DNA from: CAVQCJ01 sp963771835
Lineage (GTDB): Bacteria; Actinomycetota; Actinomycetes; Prado026
Direction of reading: 5' to 3'
Length of the DNA stretch: 64,000 bases
Assembly (NCBI GenBank): GCA_963771835.1
Contig: CAVYVA010000001.1
Location: 372,001 to 436,000 of the forward strand
Part shown: positions 1-8,708 of the stretch, piece after piece
How the letters are laid out: the number at the start of each line of letters is the position of its first letter
How positions within the stretch are numbered: the stretch's first letter is position 1
Notes under the pieces: generated by a model
Told to the model about the DNA's origin: nothing
Seen by the model: only the letters and a program-made list of their open reading frames with translations
Database searches by the model: none
Made by a program: the position numbers and the translations under genes

Positions 1-303
1 GGCCTCGAACGACAGCTCGCGACTGCGTCGTCCGACCCGCACGACGGTGGCGCTGGCCTCCAGCACGTCGCCGCCCTGGACCGCGGCGACGAACTGCACG
101 TCGGAGTACGAGGCGAACAGACCCTCGTCCCCGTCGGTGCGGATCAGCAGCTCGGTGGCGACGTCGCCGAACATCGCCAGGACGTACGCACCGTCGACGA
201 GGTTGCCGGCATAGTGCGCGTGCGAGTACGGCACGTAGCGTCGGTGCGTCACCGCCAGCCCGAGCCTCGGGTCCGCGCCGGAGGGGTCCGTGGTCTTCGT
301 CAT
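1..303 (-). CDS. kal: 3-aminobutyryl-CoA ammonia-lyase, hotdog fold (partial)
   Basis: This is the N-terminal 101 residues of a gene that runs off the left edge. The protein starts MTKTTDPSGADPRLGLAVTH and contains the YSHAHYAGNLVDGAYVLAMFGD stretch expected of a small hotdog-fold lyase. In lysine fermentation Kal removes ammonia from 3-aminobutyryl-CoA to give crotonyl-CoA. The ATG at 301-303 follows a good AGGAG site. The assignment rests on the fold-like sequence and on its place directly downstream of kamE, kamD and kdd on the same strand. A generic thioesterase is the alternative if context is ignored. The expected next gene, kce (3-keto-5-aminohexanoate cleavage), would lie outside the window. 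Confidence 0.72.
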   Translation of the reverse strand, partial: MTKTTDPSGADPRLGLAVTHRRYVPYSHAHYAGNLVDGAYVLAMFGDVATELLIRTDGDEGLFASYSDVQFVAAVQGGDVLEASATVVRVGRRSRELSFEA

Positions 304-329
304 CGTGCTCCTCGCCGTGCTCGGGTCGG

Positions 330-1082
330 TCAGTTCGTGCCGGGTACGAGGGCGTGCACGAGGTAGCTGGCCACCTCGCCCGGAGTGGTGCCCTTGCCGA
401 AGATCCGGTCGACGCCGAGCTCGGCGGCGCGGCCCTCGTCGAACCGCGGTCCGCCAACCACCAGCAGGGGCCTGCGCCCGGCCGGGTACGCCTCGTTGAA
501 GGCCGCGGACATCTCGCGGGTGTTGTGCAGGTGAGCGTCCCGCTGGGTGACCACCTGGGAGACCAGCACGGCGTCCGCGCCGGCCGTCCTGGCCTGTTCG
601 ACCAGCTCGGGGACGAGCACCTGGGCGCCGAGGTTCACCACCTCGATCTCGCCGTAGTACTCGAGCCCCTTCTCCCCTGCGAACCCCTTGATGTTCAGGA
701 TCGCGTCGATACCGACGGTGTGGGCGTCGCTGCCGATGCAGGCGCCGACCACGACCAGCGGCCGGTGCAGGCCTCGCTTGACAGCGGCGTCGACCTCCTT
801 GGCGGACAGCAGCGGGAACTCCCGCTCGACCACCTCGACCTTGGAGGTGTCGACGAGATGATGGACCGACCCGTAGACGACGAAGAACGTGAAGTCCGGG
901 CCCATGGACTTGGCGTGCACCACCATCGCCGGGTCCATGCCCATCTTGCGGGCGAGCTGCAGCGCCGCCCCCTCGGCCCGCTTGTCGTGCGGCAGCGGCA
1001 GCGTGAACGAGAGCTGGACCATGCCGTCGCCGGTCGTGTCGCCGTAGGGGCGGACGATCCGGGGCTCGCGGGCGGCCGTCAC
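330..1082 (-). CDS. kamE: Lysine 5,6-aminomutase beta subunit (B12-binding)
   Basis: The 250-residue protein is the adenosylcobalamin-binding subunit of lysine 5,6-aminomutase, which moves the terminal amino group of beta-lysine (or D-lysine) to carbon 5 with B12 and PLP. The B12 motif DxHxxG is visible as SDAHTVGIDA in the middle of the protein, followed by a Rossmann-like domain ending in the GGPRFDEGRAAELGVDRIFG segment. The GTG start at 1082 overlaps the kamD stop codon (GTGA), which indicates translational coupling and discards a much longer spurious N-terminal reading frame. It needs KamD as its partner. Confidence 0.9.
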   Translation of the reverse strand: MTAAREPRIVRPYGDTTGDGMVQLSFTLPLPHDKRAEGAALQLARKMGMDPAMVVHAKSMGPDFTFFVVYGSVHHLVDTSKVEVVEREFPLLSAKEVDAAVKRGLHRPLVVVGACIGSDAHTVGIDAILNIKGFAGEKGLEYYGEIEVVNLGAQVLVPELVEQARTAGADAVLVSQVVTQRDAHLHNTREMSAAFNEAYPAGRRPLLVVGGPRFDEGRAAELGVDRIFGKGTTPGEVASYLVHALVPGTN

Positions 1083-2668
1083 GGGGCCGCCTCGAGCAGG
1101 TCGGTGGCCGGGTTCACGTAACCGGCTGCCTGCCGGAAGACGCCGTCCAGGCCCTTGCCCGCGTCGGCCGGCCGCTTCGTCAGACCGAAGGTTCCGTCGC
1201 CGATGGCGGACAGCAGCCCGGACGGGCCCGGGTGGTCGACGATCCTTTCGAGCAGGTCGATCGCCTCCGCCAGCACCTGGTGCGCCCGCTGGACGATGAA
1301 GCCGTCGTGCCGGGGCAGGAAGTCCTCGTGCAGCCGGCCGGCCGCGTTGAACACGTAGCGGACGTTCTGCAGGGCGAGGTCCCGGTCGGACAGCCACGGC
1401 GTGACCACCGCCTCGGTCATCATCCCGACCAGCAGGATTCCCTGACCGGTCATCGCGCCGGCCAGGTTGAAGAAGCCGTCCAGGAGGTAGCCGCGGAACA
1501 CGTCACCGGTCATGTGCTTGGTCGGCGGCATCCACTTGAGCGGGGCGTCCGGGAACAGCTCGCGGGCCAGCATCGCGTGGGCCAGCTCGGTCCGGAACGA
1601 GTCGGGCAGGTCCGGGTTGACCTCGAAGGCGTGCCCCAGCCCGAGCTGCCAGTCGGCCAGGCCGGCCTCTTTGGCGAAGTACTCGTTGAGCAGCTGGCTC
1701 ACCGTCACCGTGTGCGCGGCCTCGATCGCGTCCGCCGTGGTGAGGTAGTTGTCCTCGCCGGTGTTGATCACGATCCCGGCGCGGGCGTGCACCTGCCGGG
1801 AGAACCGCTGGTCGACGAAGGTCCGCACCGGGTTGATGTCGCGGAACAGGATCCCGTACATCGAGTCGTTGAGCATCATGTCCAGCCGCTCGAGGCCGGC
1901 CAGCGACGCGATCTCCGGCATGCACAGTCCGGAGGCGTAGTTGGTCAGCCGCACGTACCGGCCCAGGTCGCCCGAGACGTCGTCCAGGGCGGCCCGCATC
2001 AGCCGGAAGTTCTCCTGGGTGGCGTACGTCCCGGCGTACCCCTCTCGGGTGGCGCCCTCCGGCACGTAGTCGAGCAGGGACTGCCCGGTGGACCGGATCA
2101 CCGCGATCACGTCGGCGCCCTCTCGGGCGGCCGCCTGGGCCTGCGGGATGTCCTCGTAGATGTCGCCGGTGGCCACGATCAGGTAGATCCACGGCTTGGG
2201 CGGGTCGCCCAGGCGCTCGACCAGCCGCTCCCGCTCGCGCCGGTTGCGGTCGATCCTGGCGATCCCCCGGCCGACCGCGGCGGTGGCAGCGCGCCGCGCC
2301 CGCTCGGTGTCCCGGCCCTCCGGCACGCGGAACGTCCCCGATCCGGCGGCCGCCTTCTGGGCCAGCACCTCCAGCGCCTGCGCGCCGGAGCCGCCCTCGC
2401 GGCGCAGGGCGTCCCAGACCGGCAGGGCGACCCCGTGCTCGAGCCCGCAGTCCGCCCGGACCGCGTCGACGAGCCGGTTCACCCACGGGATCCCCTCCGC
2501 GTCGGCGCCGGACAGCCCGGCCAGGCGCAGCACGGCCCGTTCGACGGACACGGTGCTGTGGCTGCGGGCCAGCTTGACCACCGGGGCGCCGGCCTTGCGG
2601 GCCAGCGACCGGGCCTTGCGGACGACGGCAGGGTCGAGCTCCAGCTTGGAGGTGCGCCGAGCGGTCAC
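1079..2668 (-). CDS. kamD: Lysine 5,6-aminomutase alpha subunit
   Basis: The 529-residue protein is the catalytic TIM-barrel subunit of lysine 5,6-aminomutase and pairs with KamE. Its length fits the family (about 515-530). Landmarks are the N-terminal LDPAVVRKARSLARKAG segment, the barrel region with ATGDIYEDIPQAQAAAREGAD and VIRSTGQSLLDYVPEG, and a C-terminal segment with HEDFLPRHDGFIVQRA. The GTG start at 2668 overlaps the kdd stop by four bases, and the gene's own stop overlaps the kamE start, so kdd-kamD-kamE form a tightly coupled unit. A long GC-rich upstream extension of the frame is not part of the gene. Confidence 0.92.
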   Translation of the reverse strand: MTARRTSKLELDPAVVRKARSLARKAGAPVVKLARSHSTVSVERAVLRLAGLSGADAEGIPWVNRLVDAVRADCGLEHGVALPVWDALRREGGSGAQALEVLAQKAAAGSGTFRVPEGRDTERARRAATAAVGRGIARIDRNRRERERLVERLGDPPKPWIYLIVATGDIYEDIPQAQAAAREGADVIAVIRSTGQSLLDYVPEGATREGYAGTYATQENFRLMRAALDDVSGDLGRYVRLTNYASGLCMPEIASLAGLERLDMMLNDSMYGILFRDINPVRTFVDQRFSRQVHARAGIVINTGEDNYLTTADAIEAAHTVTVSQLLNEYFAKEAGLADWQLGLGHAFEVNPDLPDSFRTELAHAMLARELFPDAPLKWMPPTKHMTGDVFRGYLLDGFFNLAGAMTGQGILLVGMMTEAVVTPWLSDRDLALQNVRYVFNAAGRLHEDFLPRHDGFIVQRAHQVLAEAIDLLERIVDHPGPSGLLSAIGDGTFGLTKRPADAGKGLDGVFRQAAGYVNPATDLLEAAP

Positions 2669-3753
2669 GGGGTGCTTCCTCCGTCTGGTCTGGACGCCTC
2701 CGCGCGGAGGCGGTCCTCGAACACGGTCCGCACGCCCGGTACCTCGCGCAACAGGTCGAGCGCCAGGGCGGCGTGGCCCGGGGTGTAGCCGTTGCCGATC
2801 AGCATCGTGACATCCGCGGCCAACCCCTCGGCGCCCAGCGCGGCCGCCGAGAACGAGGTCGCCATCGAGAAGAAGACCACGGTCCCGCCCTCGGCCGTGG
2901 CCAGGACCGCTCCGTGCTCGCAGCCGGGGACGTCGACACAGACGACCGTCACGTCGGCCGGACCTCCCAGGCCCTGCTCGACAGCGGCCGCGAGCGCCAC
3001 CGGGTCGCGGGCGTCGGCCAGGACGACTGCGTCCGCGAGCCCTGCCGAGGTCAGCGCATCGACCTCGGCGGCGACCGGCACGACGCCGCAGGTCCGCCGG
3101 GCTCCGGCCGCGCGAGCCGCCGCCAGCGACAGCGACCCGGACTTGCCGGCTCCCCCGACGACGGCCACCGACGGCGGCCGGGACCGCTCCACGTACCCGC
3201 GCACGACCCGCTCGGTCAGCGCCGGCGCGCCGCAGACGTCCATGACCATCATCGCCAGCGCCGGGTCGAGGTCGCCGGGCAGGACGGCGGCGATCGAGCG
3301 GCCGAACAGGATCGCGGTGCCGTCGGCCGGGACCTGCTCGGAGCGGCCGTCCCAGCCGGCCAGCCCGTCCTCGATCCGCAGCGGGGTCAGCGACAGCGAG
3401 ACGAGCGAGGCCACCTGGTCCCCCGGCCGCAGGCCGAGGGCCGACTCCGGCCCGACCTCCTCGACGGTGCCGACCAGCATGCCGCCGGAGCCGGTGACCG
3501 GGTTCTGCATCTTGCCGCGGGTGCGGACGATCTCGAGCACCTCGGCGCGGACCGCGTCGCCGTCCCCGCCGTGCTTGGTGGCCAGCTGGCGGTAGGACGC
3601 GGCGTCCAGGTTGAGCGTGCGGACCCGGATCCGGACCTCGTCCGGCCACAGCTCGGGTCCTGCGTCCAGCCTCGTGGCCGCCTGCGGCAGCACCCCCGCC
3701 GGCTCGAGCACGCGGTGCAGGCCCACCGGCGAGGACGGCGTGGTCCGGGGCAC
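2665..3753 (-). CDS. kdd: L-erythro-3,5-diaminohexanoate dehydrogenase
   Basis: The 362-residue NAD(P)-dependent dehydrogenase oxidises 3,5-diaminohexanoate, the product of KamDE, to 5-amino-3-oxohexanoate. The dinucleotide-binding region reads VAVVGGAGKSGSLSLAAARA at about residue 200. The N-terminal half has the alcohol-dehydrogenase-like RTRGKMQNPVTGSGGMLVG stretch typical of Kdd. The GTG at 3753 is chosen because a GGAGG site lies about eight bases upstream; frames extending toward 3903 would run into the divergent promoter region. It is the first gene of the leftward kam operon. Confidence 0.9.
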   Translation of the reverse strand: MPRTTPSSPVGLHRVLEPAGVLPQAATRLDAGPELWPDEVRIRVRTLNLDAASYRQLATKHGGDGDAVRAEVLEIVRTRGKMQNPVTGSGGMLVGTVEEVGPESALGLRPGDQVASLVSLSLTPLRIEDGLAGWDGRSEQVPADGTAILFGRSIAAVLPGDLDPALAMMVMDVCGAPALTERVVRGYVERSRPPSVAVVGGAGKSGSLSLAAARAAGARRTCGVVPVAAEVDALTSAGLADAVVLADARDPVALAAAVEQGLGGPADVTVVCVDVPGCEHGAVLATAEGGTVVFFSMATSFSAAALGAEGLAADVTMLIGNGYTPGHAALALDLLREVPGVRTVFEDRLRAEASRPDGGSTP

Positions 3754-3905
3754 GGGCGGATCCTCCAGGCGTGGGGCGCGACGACAGGACAGGAACGACG
3801 CCGCAGATCTTACGGCGTCGCGGTGGATCTGCCGGAGATCCTTCCGTATCCTCAGGACACCGGCATCGTGCCGAGCCCCGTCAGTAGCGTCGCTGGAGAC
3901 CACAG
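3754..3905. promoter_or_regulatory. Divergent kdd/kamA control region with two inverted repeats
   Basis: This 152-bp gap separates the divergent kdd operon and kamA and should hold both promoters. It contains a perfect 8-bp inverted repeat with a 9-base spacer (CGACGCCG at 3796-3803, CGGCGTCG at 3813-3820). It also contains a 6-bp inverted repeat GGATCTgccggAGATCC at 3825-3841. These are candidate operators, possibly for the Lrp/AsnC protein encoded just beyond kamA. No clear -10/-35 pair could be picked. The repeats are seen directly; regulator binding is inference. Confidence 0.5.
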
Positions 3906-5370
3906 GTGACCGAGCAGCCGTACGCCTACCGTCGCATCGAGCCGGTCGAGCCGGACTGGACCCGGCTGCCCGGGTACGCGGCGGTGACCAGCGAGCAGTG
4001 GGCCGACGTGCAGTGGCAGCGCGCGCACTGCGTCAAGAACCTCAAGCAGCTGCGCGAGGTCGTCGGCGACCTGGTCGAGGACCGCTTCTACGCGGATCTC
4101 GAGCGGGACCAGGCCGAGCGGGCGACGATGTCCATGCTCATCCCGCCGCAGATGATGAACACCATCGTCCCCGGCTCGCACGACGCCGGGACGCCCACTC
4201 CGGCGCAGTTCACCGAGGCCCTGTACGCGGACCCGGTGCGCCGGTACATGCTCCCGGTGTTCAGCGACCGCCGCACCGACTGGCCCTCGCACCCGTACGC
4301 CAGCCGCGACTCGCTTGCACGAGCACGAGATGTGGACGGCCGAGGGGCTGACCCACCGCTACCCGACCAAGGTGCTGGCCGAGCTGCTGCCCACCTGCCC
4401 CCAGTACTGCGGCCACTGCACTCGGATGGACCTCGTCGGCAACTCCACCCCGGTGATCTCCAAGCTGAAGTTCGACCTGAAGCCGGTGGACCGCTACGAG
4501 GGGATGTTCGCGTACCTGAAGGGCCAGCCGGGTGTGCGCGACGTGGTGGTGTCCGGCGGAGACGTCGCGAACATGCCGTGGAAGAACCTCGAGGCGTTCG
4601 TCGCCCGGCTGCTGGAGATCGAGAACATCCGGGACATCAGGCTGGCCACCAAGGCCCTGATGGGGCTCCCGCAGCACTGGCTTCAGGACGACGTGCGGGC
4701 CGGGATGGAACGGCTGTGCACGGTCGCCGCCGCCCGCGGCGTCCAGATCGCGATCCACACCCACGTCAACGCGGCGCAGTCGGTGACGCCGCTGGTCGCC
4801 GACGCCACCCGGGCCATGCTCGAGACCGGTGTGCGCGACGTCCGCAACCAGGGCGTGCTCATGCGCGGGGTCAACGACTCCCCCGCCCAGCTCCTGGACC
4901 TGTGCTTCGCGCTGCTGGACGGCGCCGGGATCATGCCCTACTACTTCTACATGTGCGACATGATCCCGTTCAGCGAGCACTGGCGGGTCTCGGTGCACCA
5001 GGCTCAGCACCTGCAGCACGCGATCATGGGCTACCTGCCCGGCTTCGCCACCCCGCGGATCGTCTGCGACGTCCCGTACGTCGGCAAGCGGTGGGTGCAC
5101 CAGCTCGAGGACTACGACCGCGTGCGGGGCATCTCGTACTGGACCAAGAACTACCGCACCGGGATCGAGCTCGACGACCCGCAGGCGCTGGCCCGCCAGT
5201 ACGAGTACTACGACCCGATCGACACGCTGCCGGCCGAAGGGCAGGCCTGGTGGGCCGAGCACGCGGCCGAGCACGGCGACGGGCTCGAGGCGGCGGTTGC
5301 GGCCGCGGCCGCGTCCCGGGCGGCCGCCCACGCGCAGCACGAGGACCTCGTTCAGGGAGTCCGCGGCTGA
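3906..5370 (+). CDS. kamA: Lysine 2,3-aminomutase, radical SAM/PLP (one apparent frameshift)
   Basis: The enzyme converts L-lysine to L-beta-lysine and opens the aminomutase pathway. The radical-SAM cluster motif CPQYCGHC is intact, followed by TRMDLVGNSTPVIS, and the downstream ATKALMGLP and IHTHVNAAQSVTP segments match the family. The reading frame is broken after PYASRDSL: the bases tcgcttgcac at 4311-4320 carry one extra t compared with the tcg-ctg-cac needed for the conserved SLHEHEMW. The total length is 3n+1, as expected for one inserted base, and both halves are well conserved, so a sequencing error is likelier than a dead gene. The start is GTG with GGAG upstream. The gene ends seven bases from the convergent lrp gene. 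Confidence 0.88.
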
Positions 5371-5377
5371 GCGACGC

Positions 5378-5818
5378 TCACAGGGCCGGTGGACGGCCTT
5401 CGTACGGGGTGGAGAGCACGACGATGGTGCGGGTCCGGACGTTGGCCGCGGCGCGGATCTCGGCCAGCAGGCTCTCCAGGTCCGCCGGCGACGGCACCCG
5501 GACCTTGAGGATGTACGACTCCTCGCCGGCGACGCTGTAGCAGGCCTCGATCGCGGGCAGGGTCTCCAGCTTGTCGGGGGCGTCGTCCGGAGCGGCCGGG
5601 TCGAGCGGGATCGCGGAGACGAACGCCGTCAGCGGCAGGCCGACCGCCACCGGGTCGACGACGGCGGCGTACCCGCGGATGACCCCGCGCTCCTCGAGCT
5701 TGCGCACCCGCTGGTGCACGGCGGAGGTGCTCAGGCCCGTGGAGCGGCCCAGGTCCGTGTAACTCATCCGGCCGTCGGCCGCGAGCAGACGCAGGATCTG
5801 CCGGTCTAGGTCCTCCAC
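5378..5818 (-). CDS. Lrp/AsnC family transcriptional regulator
   Basis: The 146-residue protein has the N-terminal winged helix (DLDRQILRLLAADGRMSYTD, then LGRSTGLSTSAVHQRVRKLE) and a C-terminal RAM ligand-binding domain with the glycine-rich VAGEESYILKVRV segment. Lrp/AsnC proteins sense amino acids and often control adjacent metabolic genes. Its convergent position next to kamA suggests it controls lysine breakdown, possibly at the inverted repeats at 3796-3841. That link is inference from position only. Confidence 0.88.
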   Translation of the reverse strand: MEDLDRQILRLLAADGRMSYTDLGRSTGLSTSAVHQRVRKLEERGVIRGYAAVVDPVAVGLPLTAFVSAIPLDPAAPDDAPDKLETLPAIEACYSVAGEESYILKVRVPSPADLESLLAEIRAAANVRTRTIVVLSTPYEGRPPAL

Positions 5819-5848
5819 CCCGCGGAATCTACCGCCCCGGAGCGGATA

Positions 5849-5878
5849 CCGCCCCGCACCCGTGCGGATGCGGGGCGG
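5849..5878. terminator. GC-rich hairpin, candidate terminator
   Basis: A perfect 10-bp stem (CCGCCCCGCA and its complement at 5869-5878) flanks a 10-base loop. It lies between the end of the small secreted-protein gene and the start of the lrp gene, both leftward. It has no U-tract, which is common for actinobacterial terminators. Confidence 0.5.
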
Positions 5879-5887
5879 CCCGAGGTC

Positions 5888-6148
5888 TCACCGGACCCGC
5901 CGTACCGTCCCGTCCGGCTCGCGGACGTACTTCACGGCGGGGCCGAGCGACACCCCATTCGCCCGGACGGCTGCCTCCGGACCCGGCGCGGAGCCGGACC
6001 TGGCGACCGCCGTCGCGGCCGATCCCCCCGCGTGGCCGGCGGCCGGAGCCGTCGTCCCCGCGGAGGCGGGCAGTGCGAGCACCGCCACCGTCGACGCCGA
6101 GATCAGCGCCGCGGTCACGAGCACCCGCCCTGTCGTGAGGACCCGCAT
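5888..6148 (-). CDS. Small secreted protein of unknown function
   Basis: The 86-residue product starts MRVLTTGRVLVTAALISAST, a classic signal peptide with basic n-region and hydrophobic core, and has a probable cleavage after ALPASA. The mature part of about 55 residues is Ala/Gly-rich and ends VKYVREPDGTVRRVR. I do not recognise a family. The ATG at 6148 is chosen because gggaga lies nine bases upstream. It precedes lrp on the same strand but a hairpin at 5849-5878 probably separates them. Confidence 0.6.
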   Translation of the reverse strand: MRVLTTGRVLVTAALISASTVAVLALPASAGTTAPAAGHAGGSAATAVARSGSAPGPEAAVRANGVSLGPAVKYVREPDGTVRRVR

Positions 6149-6389
6149 GAGCAATTCTCCCGTCCGCCTACGCGGACGAGCCGGTCTCGCCACTCACTCC
6201 CCGGACGGTCTGGGCGACCGTGCTGTCTCCGTGCCGGCGCCCGCTGGTCGCGGCCGCCGGTCGGTGGGGACCGTCCGGATCATCGTGTCCCGTCCCCCTC
6301 CCCGGTCGGGGAGGGAACACTTCGTGCTTCGTCCCCGGCCACCGGCCGCTTGAGCGAAGTGGCGCCCCCACCCTCAACGCGGGTCGAGG
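6149..6389. other. Intergenic region, no gene seen
   Basis: The 241-bp gap between the acyl-CoA dehydrogenase stop and the small secreted-protein gene holds a perfect hairpin at 6296-6315 and presumably the promoter of the secreted-protein gene. I see no convincing small gene in it. Confidence 0.5.
6296..6315 (-). terminator. Perfect 8-bp hairpin downstream of acyl-CoA dehydrogenase
   Basis: The sequence ccctccccggtcggggaggg forms an 8-bp perfect stem with a 4-base loop, about 75 bp past the stop of the leftward acyl-CoA dehydrogenase gene. It is a candidate intrinsic terminator without a U-tract. Confidence 0.5.
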
Positions 6390-7571
6390 TCATGCGGAGG
6401 TCAGGGACCGGCCGATCACGACCCGCTGGATCTGGTTGGTGCCCTCGACGATCTGCAGCACCTTGGCCTCGCGCAGGTAGCGCTCGACCGGGTAGTCCTG
6501 GACGTACCCGTACCCGCCGAAGACCTGCACGGCGTCGGTGGTGACCCGCATGGCGGCGTCCGTCGCGAAGAGCTTGGCCATCGCCGCCTGCGTGCCGAAC
6601 GGCCGCCCGGCGTCGCGCAGGCGGGCCGCGTCCAGGTAGAGCGCACGGGCCGCCGCGACCGCTGTCGCCATGTCCGCGAGCAGGAACGACAGCCCCTGGA
6701 ACTCCCCCACCGGCCGTCCGAACTGGTGCCGCTCGCGCGCCCAGTCGACGGCCGCGTCCAGCGCCGCCTGGGCCAGCCCCACCGCGCAGGCGGCGATCCC
6801 CAGCCGCCCGCTGTCCAGTGCCGCCAGGGCGATCTCGAAGCCCTGCCCTGGCTCGCCGACCAGTCGGTCGGCCGGCACCCGGGCGCCGTCGAGCACGATC
6901 TGGGCGGTCGTCGAGGCGTTGGCGCCCATCTTGTGCTCGGGGGTCGCCGCCGACAGTCCGGGCGTGCTCGCGTCGGCCAGCAGGCAGGAGATCCCGCGCG
7001 GCCCGGGGCCGCCGGTGCGGACCATGAGCGCGTAGAAGTCCGCCACCCCGCCGTGGGTGATCCATGCCTTGCGACCGTCGACCACCCACGTGCCCGAGTC
7101 GGCGCCGTCCGGGCCGGGCTCCAGCACGGCTTTGGTGACCAGCGCTGCGGCGTCCGACCCGGACTGCGGCTCGGACAGGCAGTACGCCCCGAGCAGCTCG
7201 CCGCCGAGCATGTCGGGGAGCAGCTCGGCCTGCTGGCGAGCGGTGCCGTACCTCGCGATGGGGTGGCAGGCCAGGGTGTGCACGCTGACGCCGATGCCGA
7301 CCGACAACCAGGCGGTCGCCAGCTCCTCGAGGACCTGCAGGTAGACCTCGTACGGCTGGCCGCCACCGCCGTGCTCCTCGGGGTAGACCAGCCCGAGCAG
7401 CCCGGCCCGGCCCAGGGTGCGGAACACCTCGCGCGGGAAGCGGGCCTCGGCCTCGTACTCGGCGGCCCGGGGCGCCAGCTCGGCGGTGGCCAGCTCGCGG
7501 GCCAGCCCGATGAGCTCTGCCGCCTCGGGCGTGGGCAGCAGCCGTTCGACCCTGGGCCGCGCCGACGCCAC
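6390..7571 (-). CDS. Acyl-CoA dehydrogenase
   Basis: The 393-residue FAD enzyme introduces the alpha-beta double bond in an acyl-CoA. Recognisable parts are the FAD/substrate segment YCLSEPQSGSDAAAL, the WITHGGVADFY strand, RHQFGRPVGEFQGLSFLLADM, and the C-terminal VFGGYGYVQDYPVERYLREA. The catalytic Glu sits in QIVEGTNQIQR at about residue 376, the position of short/medium-chain and butyryl-CoA dehydrogenases. It lies three bases downstream of the M24 peptidase stop, so the two genes form an operon. A role in reducing or oxidising the C4-CoA products of lysine degradation is possible but not shown. Confidence 0.9.
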   Translation of the reverse strand: MASARPRVERLLPTPEAAELIGLARELATAELAPRAAEYEAEARFPREVFRTLGRAGLLGLVYPEEHGGGGQPYEVYLQVLEELATAWLSVGIGVSVHTLACHPIARYGTARQQAELLPDMLGGELLGAYCLSEPQSGSDAAALVTKAVLEPGPDGADSGTWVVDGRKAWITHGGVADFYALMVRTGGPGPRGISCLLADASTPGLSAATPEHKMGANASTTAQIVLDGARVPADRLVGEPGQGFEIALAALDSGRLGIAACAVGLAQAALDAAVDWARERHQFGRPVGEFQGLSFLLADMATAVAAARALYLDAARLRDAGRPFGTQAAMAKLFATDAAMRVTTDAVQVFGGYGYVQDYPVERYLREAKVLQIVEGTNQIQRVVIGRSLTSA

Positions 7572-7574
7572 CGC

Positions 7575-8699
7575 TCACGCCTCCAGCACGACGAGCTCGC
7601 GCGGCCGCAGGTTGAGCAGCTCGACGCCGTCGTCGGCGACGACCACGATGTCCTCGATCCGGGCCCCGTGCCGACCGGTCACGTACACGCCCGGCTCGAT
7701 CGAGAACGCCATCCCCGGCTCCAGCAGCAGCTCGTTGCCGGCGACGATGTACGGGTCCTCGTGCGTCTCCAGCCCGATCCCGTGCCCGGTCCGGTGCACG
7801 AACAGCTCGCCGTGGCCGGCGGCCTCGATGACGTCCCGGGCGGCGGCGTCCACGCTCGCGCACGTGACCCCGGGGCGGACCCACCGGCAGGCGGCCTCCT
7901 GGGCAGCCTCCAGCACCCGGTACAGCTCGACGAACTCCTCGGCCGGCTCGCCGACGGCATAGGTCCGGGTCGAGTCCGAGCAGTAGCCGCTCGGCATCGT
8001 GCCGCCGATGTCCACGACGACCGGCTCCCCGGCCTGGATCACCCGGTCGGACAGCTCGTGGTGCGGGCTGGCGCCGTTCGGACCCGCGCCGACGATGGTG
8101 AAGTCCACCCGGGCATGGCCGGCGGCCAGGATCGCGTCCGCGATATCCCGCCCCACCTCCGCCTCGGTGCGGCCGGCCTTGAGCCACTGGGCGACCTGGG
8201 CGTGCACCGAGTCGATGGCCGCGCCGGCCTCGCGCAGCGCCGCCACCTCGCCCGGGCTCTTGCGCATCCTCAGCTCGCGCAGCACCGGACCGCCCGGGCG
8301 CTGGTCCGCCCCGGGCATCGCGGCCCGCAGCGCGAGCACCTTGGCCGCCCACATGTGGTCGTCCAGCGCGATGGCGTGCGCCTCTGGCAGCAGCGACGCG
8401 ACCAGTGCGTACGGGTCGTCGGTCTCCTCCCATGCGTGCACTTCGAGCCCCAGCTCCCCGACCGGGCTGGCCAGGGCGGCCGGGCGCTCGAGGGTCGGGA
8501 CCACGATGCTCGGGTCGCCGCTGGCCCGGACCACCAGGCAGGTCAGCCGCTCGAGCGCGATCGCGTCGTAGCCGGTGAGGTAGGTGAGGTCCGGGCCCGG
8601 CGTGACGAGCAGGGCGTCGAGCCCGGCGGCGGCGACCCGATCAGCGGCCGCGCGAAGCCGGGCGGACGAGTCGGCGGCACTGCGCAGGGCTCCGGTCAC
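7575..8699 (-). CDS. M24 family metallopeptidase (Xaa-Pro aminopeptidase type)
   Basis: The 374-residue protein has an N-terminal creatinase-like domain and a C-terminal pita-bread domain. All five metal ligands are visible: Asp in VVVDIGGT, Asp in YCSDSTRTY, His in HRTGHGIGLETHE, Glu in FSIEPGVY and Glu in ARIEDIVVV. It is expected to be a cytoplasmic Xaa-Pro peptidase or related hydrolase. The GTG start at 8699 is the first in frame. It is followed at once by the acyl-CoA dehydrogenase gene. Confidence 0.9.
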   Translation of the reverse strand: MTGALRSAADSSARLRAAADRVAAAGLDALLVTPGPDLTYLTGYDAIALERLTCLVVRASGDPSIVVPTLERPAALASPVGELGLEVHAWEETDDPYALVASLLPEAHAIALDDHMWAAKVLALRAAMPGADQRPGGPVLRELRMRKSPGEVAALREAGAAIDSVHAQVAQWLKAGRTEAEVGRDIADAILAAGHARVDFTIVGAGPNGASPHHELSDRVIQAGEPVVVDIGGTMPSGYCSDSTRTYAVGEPAEEFVELYRVLEAAQEAACRWVRPGVTCASVDAAARDVIEAAGHGELFVHRTGHGIGLETHEDPYIVAGNELLLEPGMAFSIEPGVYVTGRHGARIEDIVVVADDGVELLNLRPRELVVLEA

Positions 8700-8708
8700 C
8701 CCTGCACC

